A stretch of DNA of 64,000 nt from Temnothorax longispinosus (Eukaryota > Arthropoda > Insecta > Hymenoptera > Formicidae): the NCBI RefSeq assembly GCF_030848805.1, contig NC_092367.1, forward strand, positions 1,116,001 to 1,180,000, given 5' to 3'. Below, piece after piece: positions 1 to 10,620 of this stretch. The position numbers were made by a program, and so were the translations under genes. The first letter of the stretch is position 1. Every line of letters starts with the position of its first letter. The notes beneath the pieces were generated by a model. The model was not told the origin of the DNA, made no database searches, and worked only from the letters and a program-made list of their open reading frames with translations.

Positions 1-337
1 TGATCGCTCGACGATTTGGAGCCAATCAGCGTTTCTCACGTATCTATGTTTCCTCGCGGAAAAGTTCGGAGCTCCGGCCGCGATCGCTTCGCTTGCTCCG
101 GCCGGGAGCTCAGTGAGCCAAGTGCGCCCTAGCCATTCGTACGCGACACTGATTGTCGACATCGAAAACGGACCACAAATCGGAGCGAATGTAAAGCGAG
201 TGCTGTGTAACAAACTTTAATAAATTGACTGTTACATTTTCCAAAACGAGAACCTAATTATTTTGAACTGTCCTCGGCTCGCCGCGCGAAAACCCGGAGC
301 GGTCCACTTAACAGTGATAATTAACACACAGTGTGAT

Positions 338-1159
338 AATTAGTACTAAATTGTCTTAAAAAGCCTTATCTGATTGGTTTGTTGACAGCTACTTAATTAT
401 TTAATTAGTAAGCAATTTGGTTATTTAGTAAATATTACTATAAATTTAGTAAGTATTGCTAATTCAGATTATTCTTTACGAAAGCTGTCAGTTTATTGTT
501 CCGATCGCGCTGCATTTGTCTCATGAGCCTGAACCAGTTCATACATGTTCGTCGATCCAAGCATTCGTGCCATACATACTCGTTTATCACGTTTAGAACT
601 TTACAATGTACTTTCGCGAAAGTACATTGTAAAGTTCTAAAAAATGAGTGAATTAGAAAATTCTCTCTTAATTTGACTTAAACATCTCATTGATGTGTTA
701 TAGGTTAACCTTTTAAAGGTATAGGTATAGGTAAACCTTTCGCGAAAATTGTTGTTTTACGATGTATTTTCGAGAGTGATGAACGAGTATGTAGGTACGA
801 ATGCTCGGATATATAATATACAAAATTTAATAACTATTAACAAAAAATTTGTTTACATTTAGCAACTCATTTTGTTATAATTATCAGACTTAGTTCGACA
901 ATATTTTCTAAACTATTTGATAATTATTAATAAACTATCATCAGTTTATACTTACCAAATTTTTTGGTTACATTTATTATTACTTGGTAATAATTATCAA
1001 GTCAATATTAACCAAATCACATCAGGTTTTGCTATAATTATCTGTTAACATTAACCAAATTATTTCGTTACATTCACCTATACGTTTAGTTGAAGCTATT
1101 TCACCAGGGGGCTTGGTCACATTAACCAAGCCTGGATTATTATAACCAAGTCTTTTTTT
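338..1159. repeat. AT-rich insertion bounded by an 8-bp direct repeat
   Basis: CAGTGTGA occurs at 330-337 and again at 1160-1167, the pattern of a target-site duplication around an insertion in the LTR-like flank. The interior is rich in short ACCAAAT / TTGGTTA motifs, mostly after 850. The right end reads TTTTTTTCAGTG, like the CACTGAAAAAAA terminus of the element at 24243. No matching left terminal inverted repeat is seen, so the element type is open. Confidence 0.35.
592..641. repeat. perfect 50-bp palindrome inside a larger inverted repeat
   Basis: Two 25-base arms meet at TTTCGCGAAA (centre 616/617) with no mismatch. A weaker outer inverted repeat surrounds it: 560-590 matches the reverse complement of about 775-807. 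This is the structure of a short foldback MITE core. No ORF. Confidence 0.7.
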
Positions 1160-1307
1160 CAGTGTGACGCCCATGTCGAGCTTGGAAAAGTATACCGGAT
1201 CGAACTACCATTGCGGGATAATAGATTCTTGAGTAATTTAGAGTAATTTGCGGCAGCGCCCCTTCGGCTAGCGAGACCGAGAGGTCATCAACGTCGTCGC
1301 AAAATTT

Positions 1308-1325
1308 TGGCGCCCAACGTGGGGC
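1308..1325 (+). other. retrotransposon primer-binding site (tRNA-Lys)
   Basis: TGGCGCCCAACGTGGGGC is complementary over 18 bases to the 3' end, including CCA, of insect tRNA-Lys(CUU). It sits a few bases after the putative LTR end and 515 bases before gag, where a minus-strand primer site belongs. This is the best evidence that 1-6078 is one LTR retrotransposon. Confidence 0.8.
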
Positions 1326-1839
1326 CTCTCGCCCGAGAATTAAAGCTCTCGCGTGGCGAGGACGAATTAAATTAAATCGGAGGAAAGATCGGGAGAGAGA
1401 GTGTGCGCAATTAAAAATTTATTTTGTGCTTATGTGTGTTTCTCTGTATGGTGTGGATGATTGAACCTCTCCAAATTATTGTTAATTTAAACGATTAATT
1501 TAAATGGAAATCCGGGCCCTGGAATTTTGGTGCCATAATTGTTGTGCGGGTTGCTGAGGGAAAGCGGGTTTATTTTGATTAGCGTATCACCGGTACTCGA
1601 GCGTCGTGTTTTTCTGTTATTTCTTGCGCCGAATTCCTTCGTGTTTACAACTTCAGGAGTGTTGTCGACTCGGTTCAAGATAAGTTCGTGAGGAATAATA
1701 GCGATCGACATTATTGCGGCTGGCATACGTTTTGTTCAACTTTGCGGAGTTTTAGGGGGAGGTAGAAAGTCTTTGTTTCGCGTGCGACAGTCCTCCAGCG
1801 GGAAAAATAGAACCCCTTCGAGAGGGTTGGGGAAAAACG
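1326..1839 (+). other. untranslated leader of the retrotransposon
   Basis: About 510 bases between the primer-binding site and gag, without a convincing ORF on the + strand. It would carry the packaging leader of the element. No distinct motif was recognised. Confidence 0.4.
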
Positions 1840-3275
1840 GTGAGGCCCCGTGGAATGCGGGAAGAAGATTCACCATATCGGTGGATTAACCGATTAACTT
1901 TAGAAGAAGCACGTCAACAATTAGCGGATCGGGGGTTGAATACGGGCGGTATTTTGCCCACTTTGCGTTCGCGTTTGATAAGATTCGAGGAATCGGCTTT
2001 TAACGAAATGGATAATCAGCTTCCACCCCCACCGCCACCTGACATAGAGATCCAGAACGCCAGCCCTCAGGAGACCGGCGGGACGATCCCGCGAGATCCA
2101 GTTAAGCCTTGTGTCCACGATGCTAGAACTGCGTCCGAGTTTCAGTTTAAGCCAATCAACTTGCAGCTCTTATACAGAAAAACAGCAGTTTCATTGGCTT
2201 AAACTGAAACTCGGACGCAGTTCTAGCATCGTGGACACAAGGCTTTACGGGTAGGGAGAATCTTTTCGCGAGTTTGAGGCGTATATATATAGTCTGCCGA
2301 CCGCCATGACGACCGAGACCACGAGGGGAAAATACCATCAGGCGTCAACCCCGCGAACCGAGAACTTGTCGTACGTGACCGACCGGCGAAATACGCGCGG
2401 ATCCGCGGCCGAGGCATATAATTTGATGCGGGAGTGGAATCTCCACTTTTCGGGAGCGCGGCAGCGACGCGGAGGCATTTTTGTTACGCATCCAGGAGGT
2501 CCGGGCCATTATTCTGGTGGACGACGCCGATTTATTTAAATGTTTGCCATTATTTTTATCGGGTACCGCGTTATATTGGGTCAGATTAGAAAGTCAGAAT
2601 TGGCGGGATTAGCGAGATTTCGAGCACGCGTGGCGAGCTAGGTTCGGCGATCCGGACTACTTGTTTACCCTCCGGGAAGAAATACTGCGAAGAACGCAAG
2701 GGGAATATGAGTCGGCGGTCGATTATTTGACATGTTTACGGGCACTATTCGCGCCGATGAGCCCTCCGTGGTCTCTTCCAGAGCAGCTCACGCTTGCACA
2801 TCGCAATCTATTACCGCGTGGCTATCCGTCATTTTGAGTTCTCCGACTTTCACACGTTGGAGGATTTGGCCACGCGATTAAAACGGAGTTTCTTCGCGGA
2901 TAAAATGTATCGACCGCCCTTGCCGCCGGATCAGTCCATTTTTCCAGACTTAGCTTATCGCGCCCCAAAGGGTAAATCGCGAACTCCGAGTACAGTGGCC
3001 GCGGGGGAGGCCGTCGGCCAGAAAACCGCGAAAAAGAAAAAGGCCCCAGCGACCGCCGCTACCACGGCCGTCGCCGCAGCGAACGCACCTTTTACCGAGA
3101 CCGCGTCGGGAACGACCCCCAGTTATGCCAACATAAAATGTTGGAATTGTGAGAAGACGGGGCACCGCGCGCGCGACTGTAAGGAGGCTCGGCAATTACA
3201 TTGCTACCGATGTGGCAAACGGGGATATACGATGCGAACATGTACTACGTGTTCGGGAAACGCGACGGGGAGTCC
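1840..3275 (+). pseudogene. gag: Ty3/Gypsy gag, broken
   Basis: Gag builds the particle core of the element. The N-terminal piece (1840-2101) has a SAP-like helical stretch (RLTLEEARQQLADRG) then a proline run. It is cut by a 140-bp MITE. Coding resumes near 2306 with the gag core (AAEAYNLMREWNLHFSG); a frame change near 2460-2480 leads into the usual LLRIQEVRAI-type helix, and further breaks lie near 2610 (in-frame TAG) and 2790. The C-terminus (about 3140-3240) has two zinc knuckles: CWNCEKTGHRARDC is canonical, CYRCGKRGYTMRTC has Tyr where the His should be. At least three frame breaks plus an insertion make it non-functional. The reading of the core as Retrotrans_gag-type is by pattern. 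Confidence 0.75.
2105..2244. mobile_element. 140-bp MITE in gag with TTA target duplication
   Basis: Arms of about 55 bases form a near-perfect inverted repeat (AGCCTTGTGTCCACGATGCT ... mirrored). TTA at 2102-2104 is repeated at 2245-2247. A 3-bp TWA duplication is typical of PIF/Harbinger, so this is probably a Harbinger-derived MITE. It carries no ORF of its own and splits the gag frame. Confidence 0.8.
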
Positions 3276-3399
3276 GTAGGACGGGTCCTTACGGCCCCGA
3301 TAGTCGAGAACGAGGCCCGAATCGCGAATACCAACCCTGATGAACTTTCGCATTCATACGTGACGTTCGATTCCACGAAATTTCCGCCGCTATATACAA

Positions 3400-3756
3400 T
3401 ATTTTAAAATCCGAATAGGCGGCCGCTCCCTATTAGGATTGGTGGACTCGGGATCGAGCCGGACACTCATCGGTCGCGAGGGGATGCAGATAGTGGATAG
3501 TTTAGGCATCTCGATCACGCGCGCGGGAAGTACCAAAATCCGAATGGCAAACGAACAGTTGGCTCCGATTCGTAATGAAGTTTTGCTCCCAATCCACCTG
3601 AAGGACAGGAGCCGCAAAATTTCCGTGGGCCTATTACCAGACTTGGCCGTATGCATTACAGGGATGGACTTCCTGACGAAGTTCGGGATCGCGTTAGATT
3701 TTGGAAAAGCCGAATGGTATTTCACGGATAGACCTCGCGCTTGGTACCAGTTTTAA
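3400..3756 (+). pseudogene. retropepsin-type aspartic protease domain of pol
   Basis: The active site VDSGSSRTLIG (DSG triad, from 3442) and the downstream GMDFLTKFGIALDF psi-loop strand identify a retroviral-type aspartic protease, which would cleave Gag and Pol. The open frame reaches upstream to at least 3409 (RIGGRSLLGLVDSG), so the ATG-less start fits a domain inside a polyprotein. The frame between gag and protease (3276-3400) is degenerate. The protease is followed directly by integrase C-terminal sequence; the reverse transcriptase and RNase H region is missing. Confidence 0.75.
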
Positions 3757-3848
3757 AGAAGGCGATCTCTCCAGTCGTGTATGAGTTGGCCCGGCTGGAC
3801 GGAACGGCCATCGGAAAGGTTCATGTCAAGGATATCAAGCCGTACTAA
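3738..3848 (+). pseudogene. C-terminal tail of integrase, joined to protease by a deletion
   Basis: In the frame ending at TAA 3846-3848 the codons read LVPVLKKAISPVVYELA and finish VHVKDIKPY, the usual last strand of Ty3/Gypsy integrase that ends pol. It begins in a different frame within about 20 bases of the end of the protease. All of RT, RNase H and the integrase zinc and catalytic domains (normally about 2.5-3 kb) are therefore deleted between about 3730 and 3740. Confidence 0.65.
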
Positions 3849-4752
3849 CCTCCTGCCCCTGACCCGTAGGAATTACCGAGAGTTACAAGGCGTAGTACCG
3901 CGATGGAATGAGGCCCGACGATTTGTCCGTAGGGTATAGTCCGCATTTTGGATAGACCATCTGGACGCGTGGCTATCCATTGACCAGGCCGACTCGGAGT
4001 TCTGGGACGCCTTGGGCCGAACCATGGAGATGATGAGGAAGGCCCTGAGAGCCCAGGAGGACGTGATCGTACACGAGGTCCCACGCCAGAGGGGCCAGGG
4101 CGTCCAGACTGAAAGGGCGGACTGTGAGAAGGCGGCGCAGACGGACACGGCGGCCCCGAAAGTACTCGAGCCCTTGTTCCTGATAGACCAGGGTGTGCAG
4201 ACATCCCAGTAAGCAATTTGATAGCAAATTGTCGCCAAGATGGCATCAAATTTGTTCAAAGATTGGTGTCAAATCCGATGCCATCTGTGTCATCTTTAAG
4301 CTCGTATTTTGCTAGCAAAGCCTGTGTACATAACCAGACAGCAAATTGGCAGCAAAAACCGAGCAAGCTTTGTGTAGCGTTGTCTACCAACAAATTGTCG
4401 GCAAATACCGAGCAAGCTTTGTCTAGCGTTGTCTGCCAACAAATTGTCGACAAACACCGAGCAACCTTTGCGTAGCGCTGTCTGACGACAAATAATCGGC
4501 AAAAACCGAGCAAGCTTTGCGTAGCGCTGTCCGACGACAAATAATCGGCAAAAACCGAGCAAGCGTTGCGTAGCGCTGTTCGACGACAAATTGTCCTCAA
4601 AAACCGTGCAAGAAATGCGCAACACTGTCAAAAAAAAATAAAAAAATTATATTTATTTCGAAATTTTATTACTATTTTCTAACTAAATTTGTTTCTTAAG
4701 ATGCAATCTATGATTAAAAATATTTTCTCGTATTTGAAAAACACACTTACCT

Positions 4753-4832
4753 TGGTGGGATTCGAACTCGGGACCTCGGGACCTCTGGATCGTGAGCCAA
4801 CTGCCTTACGTGGTAGACTACTTCTTAATTTA
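4753..4832 (-). repeat. tRNA-derived relic (SINE-like)
   Basis: On the minus strand a B-box-like GAGTTCGAATCCC follows an A-box-like TAAGGCAGTTGG with about tRNA spacing. The cloverleaf is degenerate (a duplicated GGTCCCGA) and has no credible acceptor stem, so it is a tRNA-derived repeat or tRNA pseudogene, not a tRNA gene. A related relic lies at 9655-9728. Confidence 0.4.
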
Positions 4833-5265
4833 ATGTAAGTGTTATAAATAGTCTACATATGGCATAACCAGCGCAAATATATAATTTTTAAAAAATCATC
4901 TTAAGAAACAAATTTAGTTTAAAAAGAGTAATAAAATTTTGAATTGGATATACGAATATAATTTTTAAAACATCAGACCAGGGGAAGAGCTAAAGAACTA
5001 CTGGCGCTGAGTAAACAAAAACTAAGAGTAGCGGTGGGGCAGCAAAAATTTTGGATTGGATAATATACAGTATATATAGTTATTAAATCGGATTTTAAGC
5101 CGCCGTGTAATAGCCATGTTATAGCTAGTCTATATGACCGCGCGTGCTCATTATTTAATCTGTTCAATGTTCATTTAATTTAATGCGTTTAACGAAGAAC
5201 AGTGTATAATGGGCATAAAAGTATTCGAAAATACTTTATATTCAGTAATCTTTTTATTGTTCTAG

Positions 5266-5294
5266 CAATATATATATATATATATATATATATA
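5266..5294. repeat. (TA)n microsatellite
   Basis: An uninterrupted TA run in the middle of the foldback element. Confidence 0.9.
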
Positions 5295-6271
5295 AGAATA
5301 AAAAAATATATAATTAATATCAATATATCGTTAAATTGTGATAGGTCTTGCTCGGTTTTTGCCGCCAATTTGTCATCAGACAACACTATACAAAGTTTGC
5401 TCGATTTCTGCCACCAATTTGTCGTTAGGCAGCACTGTGCAGACCTTGCTCGATTTTTGCACCAATTTATTATTAGACAGCGCTGCACAGACCTTGCGCG
5501 TATTTTGTCGCTAATGTGTCATCAGATAGTGCTGCACAAATCTTGCTCGGTTTTTGTCGCCAATTTATCGTCAGAGTGCTCGACGCAAATCTTACTCGGT
5601 TTTTGCCGCCAGTTTGCTGTTTGGTTATATGAGTATATATTTGCCCGTATATTGCCGCCAAAGTGTCGTCAGGCAGCGCTACACAGATTTTGCTCGATTT
5701 TTGTCAAATCAAATCAAATTAAATTTGTATCCTTCTTGTCAACAACATTTGTAGCAAGATTTTACAAAATTTGTTTTCGACAGACTTGGCTATCTGGGAT
5801 GGGTCGCGGAGTTCACTCTGGAGGACCGGAGGAGAATGGAACGGCGTTATGGCATAAGGAAGACCAAATCGGTGGGCACGCAGATGCCACTCCCATCGCG
5901 GCGGGACACAGCAATGTTCCGGCGGAGGAGAGGCTTCTGGAGTTGCTTTGTGGAAATCTATTACTTTTTTAGATACTGCCCGCACCCCCGCCGGCGAAAC
6001 AAGTTCTGCTCTGGGTGCCGGGCACGAGGAGTGACCGTCGGCACGTGCCCCCGCTGCGGACCGATACAGTTTGGTTGAGAGTTGGTTGTGGGACTTGGGC
6101 CTATTCTTTATTATAGTGTAAAAGAAATTAAGACGAATATTGCATAGTTTCTTTTGCTCAGAATTATTTCTTATATAACATAAAATTCTTAATTTAATTC
6201 TAAATTTCAATAAGCAATGCATTAATTATGTACTTTACTTAACTGAAGAGTCCTGTTTCATTTGTCGGAAA

Positions 6272-6629
6272 GTTTTGAACAAGCCTCCTACCTCATTATC
6301 CTACCTCATTATCCTACCTCATCTGATGTGATCAAATAGTCCGTATGTAGAATATATAATACTCATATAATAATGTTATACCCTCCCCCCCAAATAAATG
6401 TTCAAAATGTAGCTTTCTTTGTCGTGTGTATAAGCCTTCGATGTATAGGAGTTTTGAACAAGCCTCCTACCTCATTATCCTACCTCATTATCCTACCTCA
6501 TCTGATGTGATTAAATAGTCCGTATGTAGAATATATAATACTCATATAATAATGTTATACCCTCCCCCCCAAATAAATGTTCAAAATGTAGCTTTCTTTG
6601 TCGTGTGTATAAGCCTTCGATGTATAGGA
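6272..6629. repeat. tandem duplication of a 179-bp unit
   Basis: The block starting GTTTTGAACAAGCCTCC at 6272 is repeated almost exactly from 6451, one visible difference being GTGATC versus GTGATT. Each unit itself holds a short run of CTCATTATCCTAC repeats. A third, diverging start follows at 6630. The high identity suggests a recent event. Confidence 0.85.
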
Positions 6630-6709
6630 GTTTTAATTTTACATTATACAGAAAAGAATAATTTATATATTTGTGGCCATTGCGCATGTAAATATATATT
6701 TTACAACAC

Positions 6710-6885
6710 CTCCACGGAAAGTTCGACTTTCCATGCCTGTAGAGAGGGACGAAAGTGGCCAATTTCACGCCAGGGAGGAAAGTTGTTACTTTCCGCCCGC
6801 TAAACAGGGACGAAAGTAATCAAGTTGTTACTTTCCTCCCACTAAATAGGGACGAAAGTGGTCACTTTCCGCCCTAAGGAGGAAT
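6710..6885. repeat. degenerate ~55-bp minisatellite
   Basis: AGGGACGAAAGT recurs three times (about 6746, 6807, 6850), each with a mirrored ACTTTCCNCCC nearby, so each unit can form a small hairpin. No ORF. Confidence 0.6.
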
Positions 6886-7009
6886 ACATCTAATGATATA
6901 TTTATATTCTAAAAATTATGTTTTTTACATTTTTTGGAAATTTTATTGTCATTTTAAAATTAAAATTATTTATATATTTTTTTAATTTTATTTTAATTTA
7001 ATTTTTTTA

Positions 7010-7100
7010 TGTGGGGGGCTTCGCCCCTAGACCCCACCGAGGGCTTTACTCCTGGGCTCCACCAGGGCTTCGTCTCTGGACCCCACATCACTCTCTTTTT
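7010..7100. repeat. GC-rich short repeat
   Basis: GGGCTTCGCCCCTAGACCCCAC, then related GGGCTCCACC and GGGCTTCGTCTCTGGACCCCAC versions, appear in tandem. It stands out in an AT-rich flank. Function unknown. Confidence 0.5.
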
Positions 7101-7216
7101 CTCTTTTTATTTAACTACACGCGCGCGCGCGTATAAACTGTATGAATGGAACATTAAACGCATACACTCTACAGGCATTCAAAAGTCGAACATTTCCGTA
7201 AAGAGGTGTTGTGAAA

Positions 7217-7346
7217 AATATCGTGTGCACCTCGGGTCGAAAGCTTTTTCAGACTCGTGTGATTTGCCGCTCTCGCCTTCGGCTCGGGCGACAAACTTCA
7301 CACTCGTCTGAAAAACACTACTTTCGCCCCTTGGTGCACAATATAC
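7217..7346. repeat. hairpin-forming repeat
   Basis: AATATCGTGTGCACC at the left pairs with GGTGCACAATAT at the right, and CGAAAG...TTTTTCAGACTCGTGTGA pairs with TCACACTCGTCTGAAAAA...CTTTCG. The loop is GC-rich. The imperfect arms fit a short MITE. Confidence 0.6.
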
Positions 7347-7482
7347 TAATTCTGTGTTAGACGATCAATTCTAATAAGAATATGGCATCTGCCATTAAAA
7401 GATATGTTGTTACATAAATGCTTCTTGAACTAGATAAATGTCATAATGCTGCGGTACTAATTCAGTAAACGGGTTTTAACAG

Positions 7483-7512
7483 AGAAAGAGAGAAAGAAAG
7501 AAAGAAAGAGAA

Positions 7513-7553
<41 letters not shown>
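7483..7553. repeat. GA-rich microsatellite
   Basis: A mix of GAAA and GA units. Confidence 0.9.
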
Positions 7554-7555
<2 letters not shown>

Positions 7556-7973
7556 AGAATAATTTTCCGAAAATTCAGAAACGGTATAAAGAAAATACGA
7601 AAATATTATGCTGCTAGTTAACAATAGCTTTAGCAATTCAATGTTAATTTTGTTTCTGATATCTGTAAAAATGTTTTTGTGTTGACAAAAAAAATTTTAA
7701 TGAAACGCAGAAGAAAATAATCTATATTACAATTTACTGTGCAAGAAAACTCGGATTCCATTACGGATATGATAACATTAATTGTTAAAAAAAGATATAT
7801 AAAAATCTCCGAATAGTTTTTATTACATGTTCCTATAAACTATTGTTAATAAACTTTATTTTAATGGCAGTATTCTTGATTATTTTCCATGCATAAATCC
7901 TCTCTGTTTTCACCTCGCGAACATTTCTTTATATTTTTATCTTTGTGATTTAGTTTAATTTTGATCCGCGAAC

Positions 7974-8020
7974 ATACACACACACACACACACAACACAC
8001 ACACACACACACACACACTT
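7974..8020. repeat. (CA)n microsatellite
   Basis: About 20 CA units with one interruption. Confidence 0.9.
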
Positions 8021-9300
8021 AGAAGTCATGTAAATTTATTTAAAATTTTAATTGTATTAATAGCGGACAGAATGTTAATTTCAGTTTAAGTTTTCCATTA
8101 GAAATCTTGCCCGATCTGCTCCGAATAAATGTAACACTCGCAAATAATTTATACACTTACACATACATCTCACTCTTAAATTTATCGTAGATTTGATTTT
8201 GCGTTTGATTTGTCTAATTTTCACTTATTTGTAATGTCGATACTTTAGTTATATATTTTTAATAAATGTTTTATATCTAATTTTTCATCTTTATTTATAT
8301 TAAACTAAGACCTCACCCACTACTCATCCCGCTCTCAAAATCACACAAGTCCGATCCTAAGTTAAAATAATTAACTTGATCTAAAAGAGGAGCAACGATC
8401 GCACCGCTCACGGAAGAAAGGCGTCGTCCTAGAGTTCCTACGGGACGTTAATCCATCCTGAGCCATTAAAAAGTACGTTCGACTCGTGGCACGCGCCTCA
8501 GTGCGTGTACAGACCTGCGAGAGTGACACAGTAAGTATCTGCTTGCGTCCTTTTATACCCCCTTCCACTGGTTAGCCTTCTTTGCTTCCCAGTAATAATT
8601 AACCGAATCCTGGGGTTTAGAAGTAATAACTAATCTATATCGTTATTTAATGTCACAATAAATACTCCGTGTTATGTAAACGATTAGAGTCGTTAATAAA
8701 TATTATCATGTGTCGATCACGCAAGCCTATATATGACATTGAACTATATGGTATTTTTAAAACAAGTGTTATACGTATATATATATACTTATATATATAT
8801 AAAGAAAAACTCAAGAAATTATACTTTCTAATTGCACCTTAATTTACGGAATACTTTTTGAAATAAACATAATACACTAAATATTTAAAACTATAAAGAA
8901 ACTTTTCTTTTCATGCTTATATTCCTCGATCACTTTTGTATCAATCTGTCTTAGAAATAAAAATAAATACATAGAAGAGACTGGAGAGTTAGTTGGGACA
9001 AGTTGGTATACGGTAACTGTTGTAAAAATGACAAAAGATAATACTGTATAAAAAATATACTATTTCTGCAAAAACATATTCTATTTATTAGTTACGTGTA
9101 AAAAAATTATTTTAAAAAAGCGTATCAACTAGCCCCGGTTTCTCCTACTATTTTACAAAAAAAAATATATATATAATATAAACTAAAGTTATATAAATTT
9201 GACATAAAATAAATGGAAAATTTTGTGTAAAAACTTAAAAAGTCAATATATATTAAATTCATAATATATACCTTCCTTTTATGTAGTATCACATATGCAA
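8021..9300. other. intergenic stretch, mostly featureless
   Basis: AT-rich with no ORF of note. The exception is 8385-8560, which is GC-richer and ends in a CAGTAAGTAT splice-donor-like string on the + strand. It could be an exon or a relic, but no coding pattern was recognised, so no gene is called. Confidence 0.3.
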
Positions 9301-9319
9301 AGTGAATTACTCGTCATTA

Positions 9320-9478
9320 GTGTCTACTTCGGCTCTCTTTCGTTCACGTAAGTCACGTTGTCTGTTCGTTGATAAATTTGCAATGGGCAGCAATGTTGCG
9401 GATTACGAATTTCGGATTAGAAATTTATCAACGAACAGACAACGTGACTTACGTAAACGAAAGGAGACGAAGCAGACA
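9320..9478. mobile_element. ~159-bp MITE
   Basis: Terminal arms of about 58 bases (TGTCTACTTCGGCTCTCTTT ... mirrored as ...AAAGGAGACGAAGCAGACA) surround a short loop. TTA lies on both sides (about 9317-9319 and 9479-9481), compatible with a PIF/Harbinger-type 3-bp duplication. Confidence 0.7.
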
Positions 9479-9654
9479 TTAATTTTAACATATACATTTT
9501 CACAAAATACTTTGAAAGGAGTATGATACAATATACAACACATGTATCCCTCCTTTTGTTACTGAAGTCACACGTAGCAGTGTCTAATTGCTACGTGTGG
9601 AAGAATCAACAGCTTAACGTCTTTCTTCTGAGAGACGAAATATTAAAACTGTGG

Positions 9655-9728
9655 TCAGATGGACTCAAACCCGAGTCCTCGCGATTCGAGTTATGAATCT
9701 GGCACTTATGCCAGTAGACTAAGTCATT
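9655..9728 (-). repeat. tRNA-derived relic (SINE-like)
   Basis: On the minus strand a B-box-like GGGTTTGAGTCC follows TAGTCTACTGGCATAAGTG, and the middle contains TTCATAA, which resembles a Met anticodon loop. Stems do not close properly, so this is a relic. It shares the TAGTCTAC lead with the relic at 4753-4832. Confidence 0.4.
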
Positions 9729-10529
9729 TAATTTTCAAAATTTTAATCATTAAAATATTAAGTTATTATGTTTAGTCCCTATATATATACCTACCCGTAT
9801 TTCTATTCGTATATTTTTCTGTTAATTCGTATTTTTATTTATTTGTGCCTACCAATTCATGTATTCCTACCTACCCATATTCTTACTGCACAAATGTGAA
9901 GTAAAACTCCAGATACGATGGATACCTAATCGTGTCCCTGATTGTATATTGGTTAAATCCAGAATCCAGCGGAATTATTTATAACTGCAATTATGCAAAA
10001 TATGGACAATAATTTTAAAGATATGGGCGCTCGCAATTTAATGCGAGCAAGTTAATTAGCTTTCAATCGTATATCACATAATTGCATACTATTTCTCACA
10101 AGTATGCACCTATTTTACAAACTTTACACTTTCATTTTGGTCAATATAAACTTTACCTTATACATATAAATCGTAATTTTCCTGACTAAATCCATTCTGA
10201 CTGTATATTAGCCAGAGAATGAGAAGGAGAACAAACTTCTTCGATACCGGCTGATTATAAGAGCCAGTAAATTATAAAGTTATAGTCGATTACGAATTGT
10301 TACGATCGTTAACAAAAGCGTGTTATTAATTATATCAAAAGATAAATAATCACGTTGAATAAAATATTAATTACATTTAAATTTAATTTAATTTTGCATT
10401 TAATTTCTCAGCAATACGCGTAATTAACTTTTTCGACCAAGAAATATATTGAAGCGAGAAAATATATAGAAAGCGAGAAAGTATTATATCATCACAAAGA
10501 ATGTAAAGAATTTCATGTTAACCGCGTTC
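9729..10529. other. AT-rich intergenic sequence
   Basis: No ORF, inverted repeat or microsatellite of note was seen here. Confidence 0.5.
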
Positions 10530-10620
10530 TAATCAAAATCATCGCGAATAGTCGAATAGTTTAAGAGTACATAAAGGACATACATACATACATACATACA
10601 TACATACATACATTCATTTT
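10530..10620 (-). mobile_element. inverted fragment of a Helitron left end
   Basis: Read on the minus strand this piece matches the left part of the adjacent Helitron: a TATG run followed by a stretch ending in CTCTTAAACTATTCGAC. It lies head-to-head with the + copy starting at 10621. Confidence 0.6.

Larger units (their letters stand above)
1..1303 (+). repeat. LTR-like 5' flank of a Ty3/Gypsy-type element, interrupted
   Basis: The sequence just upstream of a clear tRNA primer-binding site must be the end of the element's 5' LTR; CA at 1300-1301 is a reasonable LTR terminus. The LTR start cannot be fixed. The first 330 bases are GC-richer and contain AATAAA near 220, as an LTR would, but 338-1159 is AT-rich foreign-looking sequence. 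Only the last ~140 bases before the PBS are confidently LTR. No matching 3' LTR was found downstream. Confidence 0.4.
4212..5760. mobile_element. 1.5 kb foldback element with inverted arrays of ~50-bp repeats
   Basis: The left half (4340-4620) is an array of about six units of the type ACCGAGCAAGCTTTG...CGACGACAAAT. The right half (5340-5710) carries the same units in reverse complement. The outermost ~45 bases of each side match imperfectly as inverted repeats (CAAATT...GCCAAGATGGC versus CAAATTTTGTAAAATCTTGC). No transposase ORF is present, so it is non-autonomous. No clear target duplication. It interrupts the third ORF of the retrotransposon. Confidence 0.65.
3871..6078 (+). pseudogene. 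third ORF of the retrotransposon, split by a foldback insertion
   Basis: Downstream of pol an open frame reads NYRELQGVVPRW..., crosses an in-frame TAG at 3937-3939, continues through FWDALGRTMEMMRKAL and ends at 4210 with two GVQT motifs. The same kind of sequence resumes at about 5761 (FDRLGYLGWVAEF, KSVGTQMPLP) and ends at TGA 6076-6078 with CPHP, CSGC and CPRC cysteine pairs that look zinc-binding. I infer one ORF interrupted by the 4212-5760 insertion. The position after pol is where env-like or accessory ORFs sit, but no signal peptide, furin site or membrane segment is visible. Function unknown. Confidence 0.5.

Noticed and set aside
4256..4631. 114- and 111-codon frames on -
   Set aside because: Periodic translations of the ~50-bp repeats, not proteins.
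4753..4832. Functional tRNA gene
   Set aside because: The boxes are recognisable but the acceptor and anticodon stems do not fold; a relic only.
5202..5972. 256-codon frame on +
   Set aside because: It runs through the inverted 50-bp repeat array and then out of frame with the retrotransposon third ORF; a repeat shadow.
6552..7311. ORFs at 6552-6803 and 7009-7311 as genes
   Set aside because: They lie on tandem and hairpin repeats and have no conserved features.
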